This document shows, piece after piece, positions 54,231 through 63,878 of a stretch of 64,000 nt of DNA. This stretch comes from Maribacter sp. (lineage in GTDB: Bacteria > Bacteroidota > Bacteroidia > Flavobacteriales > Flavobacteriaceae). Numbering within the stretch: the stretch's first letter is position 1; the number at the start of each line of letters is the position of its first letter. A program made the translations under genes and the position numbers. Under the pieces are notes generated by a model. That model made no database searches and had not been told where the DNA came from. It saw nothing but the letters and a program-made list of their open reading frames with translations. The DNA is taken from positions 378 through 64,377 of the forward strand of contig PDPR01000013.1 of the NCBI GenBank assembly GCA_002749285.1, written 5' to 3'.

Positions 54231-55694
54231 TTATTTACCCAATGCCCTTAATTCTTCCCTTACTATTTTAAAATCATCGAAATCCATCCGTTCACCATTG
54301 GTCTCTTGATAGGTTTCATGCCCTTTTCCCGCGATAAGGACAATATCCTTGGGAAGGGCCAATTGACATGCCACCTTAATGGCCTGTTTACGATTTTCTA
54401 TCGACAATATCTTCCTTACATTTTGAGGTTCAACACCAGCTTCCATCTCCTCAATGATCACTGTGGGTGATTCTGACCTCGGATTGTCCGAGGTAAAAAT
54501 GGCCTTGTTGCTCATTTGGGAAGCGATTTTGCCCATTACCGGACGCTTAGACTTGTCTCGGTCGCCACCACACCCCACAACGGTGATGACGTTTTCATTT
54601 CCTGTCCTCAATGTGCCGATTGTCTCGAGCACATTCCTTAGGGCGTCCGGCGTATGGGCATAATCAACTATTGCCGTGATTTTTTCCTTTGATATAAAAT
54701 ATTGAAACCTGCCGTCTACATTATCCAATTCACTCAACAAACGAAGTGTTTCCAATTTTTCAAGACCTAACAGGTCCGCCGTGGCATATATGGCCAAGAC
54801 ATTATATGCATTGAAACTGCCAATAAGCTTTGTCCATAATTGATTCCCATCGATTCTCAACAGCTGGCCATCGAATTGACTTTCCAAGATCTGGGCCCTG
54901 TAATCCGCATAGGACCTTAAGGCATAGCTGAATTTTCTAGCCTTGGTGTTCTGTACCATTACCGATCCATTTCTATCATCGATATTGGTCAGTGCAAAAG
55001 CCTTCTTGGACAAATTGTCGAACAAGGATTTTTTGGTGTCGCGATAATCCGAAAAGGTCTTATGGTAATCCAAATGGTCATGTGTGAGATTCGTGAAAAT
55101 AGCACCCTCGAACACCAGGCCTTCGGTCCTTTTTTGATGAATCCCATGGGAACTTACCTCCATAAAGCAATACTCAACACCCTCATTGCCCATAAGGGCC
55201 AAGTGTTCATTGATGGTCAATGCATCCGGAGTGGTATGCATGGTCACATATTCCCTATCATCAACCATGATTTTTATGGTGGATATCAACCCTACCTTAA
55301 AACCGGCTTTCTTGAACAATCGGTACAAAAGACTACTTATGGTCGTTTTACCGTTGGTACCGGTAATACCTATCAATTTTAGGTTCTTTGATGGGTTACC
55401 GTAATAATTGGAAGCCATTATGGCCAACGCCTTGTTCCCATTATCAACCTCGACATAGGTCACCCCATCTATCATCTGATCGGGCATGGTCTCACAAACG
55501 ATACATACCGCCCCCGAATCAATAGCCTTTTCCATATACTTGTGGCCATCTGTCAACGTTCCCTTAATCGCGACAAAAACATCGTCCAAACCTACTTTTC
55601 GCGAATCGAAAGTAATGGCATTGACCATGGTATCGGTAGAACCACTGACTGCGGAGATACTAACCCCGAATAATATGTCTTTTAACAAATTCAC
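54231..55694 (-). CDS. murE: UDP-N-acetylmuramoyl-tripeptide synthetase MurE
   Basis: This 487-residue Mur ligase adds the third residue. Motifs: [34 protein letters not shown] (P-loop), [60 protein letters not shown] and the specificity loop [10 protein letters not shown]. The DNPR form indicates meso-diaminopimelate as the amino acid added. Its first bases overlap the ftsI stop. Confidence 0.97.
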   Translation of the reverse strand: MNLLKDILFGVSISAVSGSTDTMVNAITFDSRKVGLDDVFVAIKGTLTDGHKYMEKAIDSGAVCIVCETMPDQMIDGVTYVEVDNGNKALAIMASNYYGNPSKNLKLIGITGTNGKTTISSLLYRLFKKAGFKVGLISTIKIMVDDREYVTMHTTPDALTINEHLALMGNEGVEYCFMEVSSHGIHQKRTEGLVFEGAIFTNLTHDHLDYHKTFSDYRDTKKSLFDNLSKKAFALTNIDDRNGSVMVQNTKARKFSYALRSYADYRAQILESQFDGQLLRIDGNQLWTKLIGSFNAYNVLAIYATADLLGLEKLETLRLLSELDNVDGRFQYFISKEKITAIVDYAHTPDALRNVLETIGTLRTGNENVITVVGCGGDRDKSKRPVMGKIASQMSNKAIFTSDNPRSESPTVIIEEMEAGVEPQNVRKILSIENRKQAIKVACQLALPKDIVLIAGKGHETYQETNGERMDFDDFKIVREELRALGK

Positions 55695-57694
55695 GAAAGT
55701 TCCAGTATTATCTTTTTCACCTTATCAATATCCGTCCCTTGCGAGATGGATTGTTTCTTAACCTTGCCATTACCCTTTACTTCAACCGCCAAACCAAGGT
55801 TTTCAAGAATAGAGACGGCATCCATACCACACATTCCCTTTACATTAGGCACTTTATTATATTTTTTTTGGGCTACCGCATAGTACCTTTGGTACGATTG
55901 CTCTAACCGCTCATCGTCCTTTATCATTTCCACCTCATCGGTCAAAGGATTGGTGGCATACACCTTCTGCGCCACGGATTTAAAGACAGGGCCAGAAACA
56001 TCCGCCCCGTAATACCCTACACTTTTATCGGGCTCATGAATGACCACGATACAGGAATATTTAGGGTGTTCCGCAGGGAAATACCCCGCAAAGGTCGAGA
56101 TATACCTTAGCTTGTCCGGATCCTTGGAAACATAATTCTTCTGCGCAGTACCTGTCTTACCTGCCATTGAGAAATTAGGGGAATACAACCTATGCCCAGT
56201 ACCATGTTTTTTCTCGACCACATCCCTCAATAACTGTTGCACCTTGGCCACTGTTTCCTTAGAGCATACAGCAGGGTTCACAACCTCTTTATCGAACTTC
56301 AGGACAGTCCTATCCCATTCCTTAACCTCTTTGATCAATCGTGGTTTTACCATTTCCCCATCATTGGCAATGGCATTATAGAACGTAAGAACCTGCAAGG
56401 GTGTCATCGAAACCTCATAACCATAGGCCATCTGTGCCAATGAAAGACCTGACCAACCTTTATCTCCCGGAGACCGCAATACCGGCTTGCCTTCCCCTTT
56501 TATCGGAAGGCCTATCTCAGTCCCGATTCCCATGTCAAGAAGACGGTTTACATACTTTGAGGGCTTTTCTTTATATCCATTATGGATGGTTTTCGCAAAT
56601 GCCGTATTTGAGGAGACCTCAAAAGCCTTGGCAATTGAAATCTTACCATAACCACCATGTTTGGAATCCTTAACCCTATGGTTATATATTTTCCAATATC
56701 CATTTTCAGTATCAACGACCGAACTGGTATCGATGACCTTGTCTTCCAAAGCTGCGACCAAATTCATCAACTTGAATGTAGACCCTGGCTCATGGGACTC
56801 ACCAATAGCATAATTCAATCGTTCATAGTACTTGCCCTTCCGGGTTCTACCCAAATTGGAAATGGCCTTTACCTCTCCTGTTTTGGTCTCCATAACAATT
56901 ACCGTCCCATGGTCGGCCTTATAGTGTTCCAACTGTTTTAACAATGCGTGATGGGCAATATCCTGTATATTGATATCTATCGTCGAAACAACATCGTAGC
57001 CATCTTTTGGCTCAACGATATTATCCATACCAATAGGTTTCCATTGACCTTTTGCTATTTTTTGTTTTAATCGCTTACCCTCAACACCCCTAAGGTACTG
57101 GCCAAAAGCACCCTCAAGCCCCACACGGGTATAATAACCATTCCCATCCTTACGCTCATAACCGACACTCCGTTCAGCGATCTTCCCCAAGGGATGTTCC
57201 CTAACCGTTTTTTGCTCAACGATCAAACCTCCCTTATAAGGCCCCTTGCGCAACAAAGGAAAATCCTTTACATCCATATAATCCGAATAATCCAGATTTC
57301 TCAGCAATAGCGTATATCTGTTCTTATTGGCTTTGGCTTTGCGCAAAAGTTGTTGGTAATGGGATGGTGATTTTCCCGTAAGTTTCGACAACGCCTTGGA
57401 AAGAGGCTTCACATTTGCCTCAAAATCAGCTTTGCTAACCGTCACCGCATCAAAGCGTATGGTATATTTTGAAACTGAAGTAGCCAACAAACTACCATCA
57501 TCGGAATACAGATTACCCCTGTTCGGGGCAATCGTAAACATTTTCTCGGTTCGTTTATGGGCCAGGCCCCTATACTTATCCCCATGGACGAACTGGATAC
57601 TTACCAACTTAAAGATCACCGTACATGCGAACAAGAAAAGAAATACCGCTACAATGTATAACCTGTTCAATATTTTCCTTTCGGTAACTGCCAT
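55691..57694 (-). CDS. ftsI: Septal penicillin-binding protein FtsI (PBP3) with PASTA domain
   Basis: This 667-residue class B PBP crosslinks septal peptidoglycan. It has an N-terminal membrane helix (~10-30), a pedestal domain with APNRGNLYSDDGSLLATS, then the transpeptidase domain with the nucleophile in EPGSTFKLMN (SxxK, ~301-304), SSNTAFAK (SxN, ~362) and AGKTGTAQKN (KTG, ~517). The last ~55 residues (VPNVKGMCGMDAVSILENLG) form a PASTA domain, common in Bacteroidota and Gram-positive division PBPs. It abuts ftsL and overlaps murE. Confidence 0.96.
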   Translation of the reverse strand: MAVTERKILNRLYIVAVFLFLFACTVIFKLVSIQFVHGDKYRGLAHKRTEKMFTIAPNRGNLYSDDGSLLATSVSKYTIRFDAVTVSKADFEANVKPLSKALSKLTGKSPSHYQQLLRKAKANKNRYTLLLRNLDYSDYMDVKDFPLLRKGPYKGGLIVEQKTVREHPLGKIAERSVGYERKDGNGYYTRVGLEGAFGQYLRGVEGKRLKQKIAKGQWKPIGMDNIVEPKDGYDVVSTIDINIQDIAHHALLKQLEHYKADHGTVIVMETKTGEVKAISNLGRTRKGKYYERLNYAIGESHEPGSTFKLMNLVAALEDKVIDTSSVVDTENGYWKIYNHRVKDSKHGGYGKISIAKAFEVSSNTAFAKTIHNGYKEKPSKYVNRLLDMGIGTEIGLPIKGEGKPVLRSPGDKGWSGLSLAQMAYGYEVSMTPLQVLTFYNAIANDGEMVKPRLIKEVKEWDRTVLKFDKEVVNPAVCSKETVAKVQQLLRDVVEKKHGTGHRLYSPNFSMAGKTGTAQKNYVSKDPDKLRYISTFAGYFPAEHPKYSCIVVIHEPDKSVGYYGADVSGPVFKSVAQKVYATNPLTDEVEMIKDDERLEQSYQRYYAVAQKKYNKVPNVKGMCGMDAVSILENLGLAVEVKGNGKVKKQSISQGTDIDKVKKIILELS

Positions 57695-58014
57695 TACTCC
57701 TTAACTGATTTTACTTTTATTTTTTTTGGTGGATCCTCCGAAGGGAACAAACCTTTGCTTTCCACAATTTTCGTAATCGTGGACTCCAACTTCAAACGCT
57801 GCACATCCGAACGTAGATCCACGAATTCACTCCTGAGCTCCTTTACCTCCTCATTCAAGGCCGCGATCTGATGCACCTTCCTATCGGCACTATGGGAACT
57901 TCCGATCATAACCGTAGCCAAGGACGAAATGAAGATTATGAACAACCAATGTTTAGGAGCATCGCCGCTCACTAAAAACCTACCCCTGAGTACATCTAAA
58001 ATCCCTTTTCTCAT
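57694..58014 (-). CDS. FtsL-like cell division protein
   Basis: This 106-residue bitopic protein has one membrane helix (WLFIIFISSLATVMIGS, ~24-40) followed by a coiled coil (HQIAALNEEVKELRSEFVDL and onward) and a basic tail. Small size, topology and position between rsmH and ftsI are those of FtsL, which with FtsB and FtsQ activates FtsWI. Sequence identity within this family is low, so the call rests mainly on context. Confidence 0.85.
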   Translation of the reverse strand: MRKGILDVLRGRFLVSGDAPKHWLFIIFISSLATVMIGSSHSADRKVHQIAALNEEVKELRSEFVDLRSDVQRLKLESTITKIVESKGLFPSEDPPKKIKVKSVKE

Positions 58015-58022
58015 TTAAACAT

Positions 58023-58916
58023 TCAAATACGTTCCGCTATTCTCAATTTTGCACTTCGCGCCCTGTTGTTTTTTGCTATCTCCTCTTTCGATGGCACTAT
58101 AAGCCCCCCCACTTTCCTCAAAGGAACATCCACATTCCCATAAAAATCCTTTTCCGGTTCACCCTCAAAAAGACCTGCCCTTATAAAACGTTTTACCAAA
58201 CGATCTTCTAGGGAATGGTAACTGATTACACCCAACCTACCTCCTGGAACCAGTAATTCGGGTACCTGTCCCAAAAACTCCCTGATCGCCCCAACCTCTT
58301 GATTCACTTCTATACGAATCGCCTGATAGATCTGGGCCAATATCTTATGCTCCTTATGTTTCGGCAAGAACCTTCCCAAAACCCCTTTTAATTGCGCCGA
58401 GGTCTTTATGGGTGCCTCTACCCTACTTTCGATAATCGTATTTGCCATGGCATTTGCATTTCGCAAATCACCGTACCGAAACAAAACCCTTCTTAGATCA
58501 TCATACCCATAACCATTAACCACATCATAAGCCGAAACGAGCCCCTTTTGACTCATCCGCATATCCAAATCAGCATCAAACCGGGTAGAAAACCCTCGAT
58601 CCGCCTTATCGAACTGATGCGATGAAACCCCAAAATCAGCTAGGATACCATCTACTTTCCGAATGCCATAGAACTTTAAAAACTGTCTTATATACCTGAA
58701 ATTCTCATTAATCAACACCAACCTTCCATCATCAACCTTATTCACCAACGCCTCCTCATCCTGATCAAACGCATACAACCTACCTTCGGGGCCCAACCTC
58801 CCCAGTATTTCCTTTGAATGTCCTCCTCCACCATAGGTTACATCAACATAAACCCCATTGTCCCTGATGGCCAATCCATCAACAGATTCCTTTAGAAGTA
58901 CAGGGCTATGATACAT
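58023..58916 (-). CDS. rsmH: 16S rRNA (cytosine1402-N4)-methyltransferase
   Basis: This 297-residue protein, counted from the Met at 58916 (MYHSPVLLKESVDGL), the usual family start; upstream Mets at 58925 and 58931 are possible. Motifs: YVDVTYGGGGHSKEIL (SAM), LYAFDQDEEAL, VDGILADFGVSSHQFDKADRG, GFSTRFDADLDMRM and GRLGVISYHSLEDRLVKRF. It methylates N4 of C1402 in the P site. It overlaps the 3' end of mraZ by 11 nt, the classical mraZ-rsmH arrangement. Confidence 0.96.
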   Translation of the reverse strand: MYHSPVLLKESVDGLAIRDNGVYVDVTYGGGGHSKEILGRLGPEGRLYAFDQDEEALVNKVDDGRLVLINENFRYIRQFLKFYGIRKVDGILADFGVSSHQFDKADRGFSTRFDADLDMRMSQKGLVSAYDVVNGYGYDDLRRVLFRYGDLRNANAMANTIIESRVEAPIKTSAQLKGVLGRFLPKHKEHKILAQIYQAIRIEVNQEVGAIREFLGQVPELLVPGGRLGVISYHSLEDRLVKRFIRAGLFEGEPEKDFYGNVDVPLRKVGGLIVPSKEEIAKNNRARSAKLRIAERI

Positions 58917-59379
58917 CGGGAACATTTTCACCTAAACCACCCATTACATCCTCGGCCAAGACCTCAAACTCCTCATCAGTAATCTCAATGGCCCGCTCAT
59001 AACTATCCTTGTCCCATATTTCTATAATATCAACAGAGGGACTCAAGGCTATCTCCTTGACAATACCCGCAATCGACATTAAATTTTTAGGAATCAACAA
59101 CCTACCCGCACTATCAATCTCCACCTCTTTCACACCCGCCATAAAGATCCGGATGAAATCATTGTTCTTTTTTACAAAGCGATTCAATTTTTTGACCTTA
59201 AGCATCATCTCATCCCATTGGGACATGGGCCAAAGCTCCAAACATGCACCACTAACCGAGCGCTTTAGGACAAAACCATCCTTTAAAACAGGTAAAAGCC
59301 TGTTTTTTAAAGCAGAAGGAAGCATTACCCTACCCTTGGTATCTGCCTTACAATAATATGCCTCGTTAAAATTTATCAC
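58906..59379 (-). CDS. mraZ: Transcriptional regulator MraZ
   Basis: This 157-residue AbrB-like regulator has two SpoVT/AbrB-type repeats, each with the DxxxR signature: ADTKGRVMLPSALK (~12-25) and IDSAGRLLIPKNL (~89-101). MraZ forms a ring oligomer and binds direct repeats upstream of its own operon, usually repressing dcw expression. Three 10-bp repeats sit at 59427-59456, just where such an operator should be. First gene of the minus-strand dcw cluster. Confidence 0.95.
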   Translation of the reverse strand: MINFNEAYYCKADTKGRVMLPSALKNRLLPVLKDGFVLKRSVSGACLELWPMSQWDEMMLKVKKLNRFVKKNNDFIRIFMAGVKEVEIDSAGRLLIPKNLMSIAGIVKEIALSPSVDIIEIWDKDSYERAIEITDEEFEVLAEDVMGGLGENVPDVS

Positions 59380-59409
59380 TCCAAAGTGCTGGTTTTCCTA
59401 TTTAAAACT

Positions 59410-59417
59410 CAAATATA
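59410..59417 (-). promoter_or_regulatory. -7 promoter element of mraZ / dcw cluster
   Basis: On the minus strand TATATTTG, an exact TAnnTTTG, 30 nt before the mraZ ATG. TTGs on the minus strand lie 15 and 25 nt upstream, both inside the MraZ-box repeats, so MraZ binding would cover the -33 region. Confidence 0.55.
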
Positions 59418-59426
59418 TAGAATTTA

Positions 59427-59456
59427 TTACCACAATTTACCACAATTTACCACTTT
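59427..59456 (-). promoter_or_regulatory. Three tandem MraZ boxes
   Basis: On the + strand TTACCACAAT, TTACCACAAT and TTACCACTTT lie end to end. Read on the minus strand each unit carries GTGGTAA at exact 10-bp spacing, i.e. one DNA turn. MraZ boxes known in other bacteria are GTGG-type direct repeats at 10-bp period, so this is the expected autoregulatory operator. It ends 47 nt upstream of the mraZ ATG. Confidence 0.8.
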
Positions 59457-59603
59457 GTTGATAATTAATGTACTTAAGGTCAGATACAATCACTTCTTTC
59501 CCCATTATGGGTCGGCCCATACAGGAAAATAAAATCAAGACCCTGTGCATGGATATATGCCAAATACTAGCGAAGCAATGAGTAGGTATTTTAAGGAATT
59601 CCC

Positions 59604-59611
59604 TATCTTTG
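59604..59611 (+). promoter_or_regulatory. -7 promoter element of the alpha/beta hydrolase-engB unit
   Basis: TATCTTTG is an exact TAnnTTTG, 25 nt before the ATG at 59637, divergent from the mraZ promoter. Confidence 0.5.
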
Positions 59612-59636
59612 CCAATCAAGTCCAGAAGAATCCCGA

Positions 59637-60401
59637 ATGGAAGAACAGATTATCATAGAGGGCAAATACAGATACACGGAGAAGGGAGGGGGGTTCCCCA
59701 TTATTATTTTGCACGGCCTTATGGGGGGCCTAAGCAATTTCAGGGGTGTCTCTGAATATTTCCCCCAAAAAGGGTACAAGGTATTGATTCCTGAACTCCC
59801 GATATACACTATGCCATTACTGAAGACCAACGTCAAGAGTTTTGCCAATTATCTAGAAGGGTTTATTGAGTTCAAAGGGTTGAAAGATGTCATTCTTTTA
59901 GGGAACTCCCTTGGTGGGCATATTGGCCTACTACATACCAAATTATATCCCGATACGGTAAAGGCCTTGGTCATTACCGGTAGTTCTGGCCTATACGAGA
60001 GTGCTATGGGCGATGGCTACCCAAAACGCGGGGATTACGAATTCATAAAGAAAAAAGTACAGGATGTGTTTTATGATCCGGCAGTTGCAACCAAAGGGAT
60101 TGTTGATGAGGTCTTCGCAACGGTCAATGACAGGCTGAAACTGGTAAAGACATTGGCAATCGCCAAAAGTGCCATTAGACACAATATGTCCAAAGATCTG
60201 CCCAAGATGAATACACCGACCTGTATAATCTGGGGAGAGAACGATTCTGTGACCCCACCCAATGTTGCAAAGGAATTCCATGAACTGCTTCCCGATTCTG
60301 ACTTATTCTGGATCAAGGAATGCGGCCATGCCCCCATGATGGAGCATCCCGACCAATTTAATGATATTCTCGGTGCTTGGTTAGAGAAACGGGATTTCTA
60401 A
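59637..60401 (+). CDS. Alpha/beta fold hydrolase
   Basis: This 254-residue hydrolase has the oxyanion-hole segment IILHGLMGGLSNF, the nucleophile elbow LLGNSLGGHIGLL (Ser about 94), the acid in IIWGENDSVTPP (Asp about 203) and the catalytic His in KECGHAPMMEHPD (about 232). No signal peptide, so cytosolic. Substrate unknown. It starts divergently from mraZ and is followed by engB after 11 nt, an arrangement seen in other Bacteroidota next to the dcw cluster. Confidence 0.9.
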   Translation: MEEQIIIEGKYRYTEKGGGFPIIILHGLMGGLSNFRGVSEYFPQKGYKVLIPELPIYTMPLLKTNVKSFANYLEGFIEFKGLKDVILLGNSLGGHIGLLHTKLYPDTVKALVITGSSGLYESAMGDGYPKRGDYEFIKKKVQDVFYDPAVATKGIVDEVFATVNDRLKLVKTLAIAKSAIRHNMSKDLPKMNTPTCIIWGENDSVTPPNVAKEFHELLPDSDLFWIKECGHAPMMEHPDQFNDILGAWLEKRDF

Positions 60402-60412
60402 ACCCATATCCC

Positions 60413-61030
60413 ATGAAAATCAAGTCGGCCAACTTCATCATGAGCAATTCGGATGTTACCAAATGTCCTAATGAGCCTATACCCGAATATGCCTTTATCG
60501 GCCGATCTAATGTTGGCAAGTCATCCTTGATCAATATGTTGACCGAGCGCAAGAGTCTGGCCAAAACTTCCGGAAGGCCGGGAAAAACACAGCTCATCAA
60601 CCATTTTAAGATCAATGGGAATTGGTTTTTGGTCGATTTACCCGGATATGGTTATGCCCGTGTTTCCAAAAGGGACAAAAAAACCTTTCAAAAATACATT
60701 ACCGATTATTTCCTAAAGAGAAAACAATTAGTGAGTGCTTTTATTTTGGTCGATATTCGTCATTCACCCCAAAAGATAGACCTGGGATTCATGGAGTATT
60801 TGGGCGAGAACATGGTTCCTTTCAGTATTGTATTCACCAAGGCCGACAAATTGAAACCTGCGATTATTGAAAAAAACGTGGACGCATACCTAAAAGAGCT
60901 AATGGCAGGGGCCTGGGAAGAAGCCCCAAACCATTTCATAACCTCATCCTCTAAGAATATCGGTCGGGAGGAACTCCTCATGTACATTGACGAGATCAAC
61001 CAACAGTACTTCAAGGAAAACAAACAGTAG
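60413..61030 (+). CDS. engB: Ribosome biogenesis GTP-binding protein YihA/YsxC
   Basis: I chose the ATG at 60413 (MKIKSANFIMSNSDV), matching the family start; the frame is open further upstream inside the hydrolase gene. The 205-residue P-loop GTPase has G1 FIGRSNVGKSSLINML, G2 around KTSGRPGKTQ, G3 LVDLPGYGYARV, G4 VFTKADK and G5 SSSKNIG. It is involved in 50S subunit maturation and is essential in several bacteria. Confidence 0.96.
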   Translation: MKIKSANFIMSNSDVTKCPNEPIPEYAFIGRSNVGKSSLINMLTERKSLAKTSGRPGKTQLINHFKINGNWFLVDLPGYGYARVSKRDKKTFQKYITDYFLKRKQLVSAFILVDIRHSPQKIDLGFMEYLGENMVPFSIVFTKADKLKPAIIEKNVDAYLKELMAGAWEEAPNHFITSSSKNIGREELLMYIDEINQQYFKENKQ

Positions 61031-61104
61031 CCTTAATTACAACCGTTCGATCATCCTTTGACACAAACCCAACAACAAAATCCCAAAGGACAGAGGCCCG
61101 TTAT

Positions 61105-62433
61105 TTACCTCATTTCGAAAGGTTGCCCAGTGCTTTCCTGAACTGCAAACCAAAAGCCACCCTCCATGTTGATTTTCTTCCTTGTGCTGGTAACCGCACT
61201 AATGGGAAGATAGACATATTGGTTGTTCACCCTACCCGCAACGAATTTTGTCTTGCCTGCCATGGCCCCGTGCAACGCATGGTAAGCCAGTCCACTACAA
61301 AATACACTGTCCCCAGGATTGGCAGGAGCACTTCTGATTATATAACTTGGGTCGATATATTTAATGGTCACCTCATAATCCAGTCTCTTGAAAAAACCTG
61401 ATATCTCACTCTTCAACAAGAGACCTATATCATCATATTTCACATTTCCGGAGGCATCGGTGGCTTTTTCCTTATCGTCCTTATTGAATAGGTTCTGGCC
61501 TGCACCTTCGGCCACTACGATAACCGCATGTTTCTTGGCATCCAATCTTTTCTTGAGGGTCTCCAGGAATCCATTCTCCCCTTCAAGCTCAAAATGCATC
61601 TCAGGTACGAGCACAAAATTGACGACAGGCATTGAGATTGCCGCTGATGCCGCAATAAACCCACTATCACGACCCATAAGCTTTACTATGGCAATACCGT
61701 TGTACGCACCGGTTGCCTCATTGTGGGCATCCCTGATTATGGGGTTGGCCACATGATAAGCTGTTTCAAAACCAAAAGTCTTATCGATTATGTTAACATC
61801 ATTATCAATGGTCTTAGGTATACCTATTATTGAAATCTTCAGCCCACGCTTCGCTATTTCCTCTCCAATGGCATTGGCTCCTTTTAGAGTGCCATCCCCT
61901 CCGATCGCGAACAACATATCCACTCCATTGTCACATAACGTATCTACCATGGTACCCACATCCTGACCACCTCTTGAAGACCCCAATATCGTACCTCCGA
62001 ACTGATGGATATCCTTAACATACTCTGGTGTCAAATCGACAAAGTCATGACCGTAGGAAGGGACCAAACCTTCATAACCATAACGCACCCCCAATATTTC
62101 CTTTACCCCATAAAAATAATGCATCCCCATGACCAAGCTCCGAATCACATTATTGATACCTGGACACAATCCCCCACAAGTAACTATAGCTGCCTTTGTC
62201 TTCTTGGTATCGAAGTATATCTTCCCCCTAGGCCCGGCTTTTTCCAAGGCAACGGGTTTTTGCCCATCAGCCACACAATTATTGTGGTCATCCAGTGATA
62301 TGTACCTCAACACCTTATCATTATCAGTAACAAAGTTGAAGATGTCATCCCCTTTCTTTTTACTTAACCCCAAAGGCGAATCATATAACGCTTCCCCTAA
62401 AACATCTATATTAAAATTCTCTACGTCTGCCAT
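61105..62433 (-). CDS. 6-phosphofructokinase, long plant/spirochaete-like type
   Basis: I chose the ATG at 62433 (MADVENFNIDVLGEALYDSPL); the frame is open to 62472. The 442-residue enzyme is longer than the ~320-residue classical PfkA. Motifs: VTCGGLCPGINNVIRSL, GTILGSSRGGQD, FAIGGDGTLKGANAIGEE, GIPKTIDNDVNIIDKTFGF, VKLMGRDSGFIAA and LVPEMHFELEG. GGDGT indicates ATP rather than PPi as phosphate donor, while the Lys in PKTIDND is shared with PPi enzymes and with the plant-type ATP enzymes; ATP dependence is more likely but not certain. Stand-alone gene. Confidence 0.9.
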   Translation of the reverse strand: MADVENFNIDVLGEALYDSPLGLSKKKGDDIFNFVTDNDKVLRYISLDDHNNCVADGQKPVALEKAGPRGKIYFDTKKTKAAIVTCGGLCPGINNVIRSLVMGMHYFYGVKEILGVRYGYEGLVPSYGHDFVDLTPEYVKDIHQFGGTILGSSRGGQDVGTMVDTLCDNGVDMLFAIGGDGTLKGANAIGEEIAKRGLKISIIGIPKTIDNDVNIIDKTFGFETAYHVANPIIRDAHNEATGAYNGIAIVKLMGRDSGFIAASAAISMPVVNFVLVPEMHFELEGENGFLETLKKRLDAKKHAVIVVAEGAGQNLFNKDDKEKATDASGNVKYDDIGLLLKSEISGFFKRLDYEVTIKYIDPSYIIRSAPANPGDSVFCSGLAYHALHGAMAGKTKFVAGRVNNQYVYLPISAVTSTRKKINMEGGFWFAVQESTGQPFEMR

Positions 62434-62585
62434 ATTCCGATTGTTTATCGTTGCACTTAAAACAAGCTGCAAAAGTACTACAAATACTTAAAATTTGCAC
62501 ATTGAATCAAGTCTAAATTATATTAAATTTTGCTTTTGGAAAATTGTCGGTTTTCGAAGACCAGCCTAACAACAGCATTGCCCTG

Positions 62586-62921
62586 TTACTTGTGCAGCTC
62601 AAGTTTTTCCGCAAAATAAGCGCAAAAATCCTTCATAGTAGCCGTCATTTTCTCATTCTGGGTAGCTTTCATAAAACTGTCCGACATGGACACCAACGTT
62701 TGGTGGAAAAAGACCTTCATCTCATCTACCGGCATATCTTTGGTCCAGAGGTCGATCTTAAGCGATTCCCGGTTCCTGCTATCCCAAACAGAAAGCATCA
62801 TCGCCTTGGCCTCCTTGTTGTCTATTCCACCGTCCTCTGCGGACCAAGTAAGCGTTTCGGGCACCCGGTTCTCATCTAACTCCACTTTTAAACGTATCTC
62901 TGATGTGTGTGTCTTTGCCAT
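62586..62921 (-). CDS. gldC: Gliding motility protein GldC
   Basis: This 111-residue soluble protein matches the GldC family: HTSEIRLKVELDENRVPETLTW, then EAKAMMLSVWDSRNRESLKIDLWTKDMP with the central MPVDEMKVFFHQT, and a C-terminal helix FCAYFAEKLEL. GldC is an accessory gliding component of unknown biochemical role. It is directly behind gldB (adjacent bases), the standard gldB-gldC order. Confidence 0.93.
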   Translation of the reverse strand: MAKTHTSEIRLKVELDENRVPETLTWSAEDGGIDNKEAKAMMLSVWDSRNRESLKIDLWTKDMPVDEMKVFFHQTLVSMSDSFMKATQNEKMTATMKDFCAYFAEKLELHK

Positions 62922-63878
62922 TTATTTATTTGGTTTGTAATTGGATTTTTTAAATATTTCCTCTGCAGGAAGGTTCATGAGCTGTTGTAATGACACCTCG
63001 TTTCTATCCGTAAAGGAACGTACGATCTGCCAACCTACATAACGCCCCAATCTTCCCGGGGACTCATTATCCAGCTCCAATCCGAATTTGGAAAAGGGAG
63101 CAGGGTCCAAGAATCGCAATGCCAATCTATTATCCGTACTGTAGAGCAGTTCATGCTCAACAAAATGCCTCCACATAGGTTCCTCATTGGCTATCGCCCA
63201 AGCCAACTCATCCTCGGAATAGTTGATTTTTTGCCCATCGGTTTGAAAAGGCATTATCTTGTCCTTAAGGTACAAAATCTTGCCATAGTATATTACACGG
63301 TCCAAAAAGGTACGTCCTTGGGGCCTGGGCACGATTTTCCTGGCGAAGGCATTGGCTATATCACTAACGATATATTTCCGGTCCATACCGGCAGCGATAT
63401 ATCTCTGTATCCCAGCATAATACTTATGGTCAGAACCCAAATAATTATCCAATCCGACCAATAAAAGACTATCGGTCAAAATAATCCGGTTTTCATAATC
63501 AACATCATTGGTTACCGTGATTATTTTAGGCATCGTATACTTTGGAAAGTAATATTTTATGTATTTAAAAAGCAATTCAATATCCGCGACCTCTTTTTCA
63601 AAGTCACTGAACTCCCCCATGACCTCCCCTCGTAGTTCAACCTGAAGGGAATCCTTCAATTTGGCCACCCATACACTGTCCGGTGCCGGAAAAAGATAAG
63701 GGTATGCCTTTCTTAGTTTGGGAATATCGGCCGGGGAAGCTTTTGCGAATTCGTTATCGAATCGTGAAACCTCAACAACCAAGGGGATTTTTTTCACCTT
63801 CGCCCCAATCTTACCTTCATTGTTACAACCTATGAGGGCAAACGCCAACAATACCAATAGATAAAATGATTTTCCCAT
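62922..63878 (-). CDS. gldB: Gliding motility lipoprotein GldB
   Basis: This 318-residue protein has a lipobox signal (LLVLLAFALIGCNNEG, Cys at about 18), so it is a membrane-anchored lipoprotein. GldB family pieces are VEVSRFDNEFAKASPADIPKL, YPYLFP, LLFKYIKYYFPKYTMPKIITV, YLGSDHKYYAGIQRYIAAGM and EEPMWRHFVEHELLYSTD. GldB is essential for gliding in Flavobacterium and likely supports T9SS function; the C-terminal half resembles a metallopeptidase-like fold but its zinc motif is not obvious (HFVEHE). An exact TAnnTTTG lies upstream at the window edge. Confidence 0.94.
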   Translation of the reverse strand: MGKSFYLLVLLAFALIGCNNEGKIGAKVKKIPLVVEVSRFDNEFAKASPADIPKLRKAYPYLFPAPDSVWVAKLKDSLQVELRGEVMGEFSDFEKEVADIELLFKYIKYYFPKYTMPKIITVTNDVDYENRIILTDSLLLVGLDNYLGSDHKYYAGIQRYIAAGMDRKYIVSDIANAFARKIVPRPQGRTFLDRVIYYGKILYLKDKIMPFQTDGQKINYSEDELAWAIANEEPMWRHFVEHELLYSTDNRLALRFLDPAPFSKFGLELDNESPGRLGRYVGWQIVRSFTDRNEVSLQQLMNLPAEEIFKKSNYKPNK

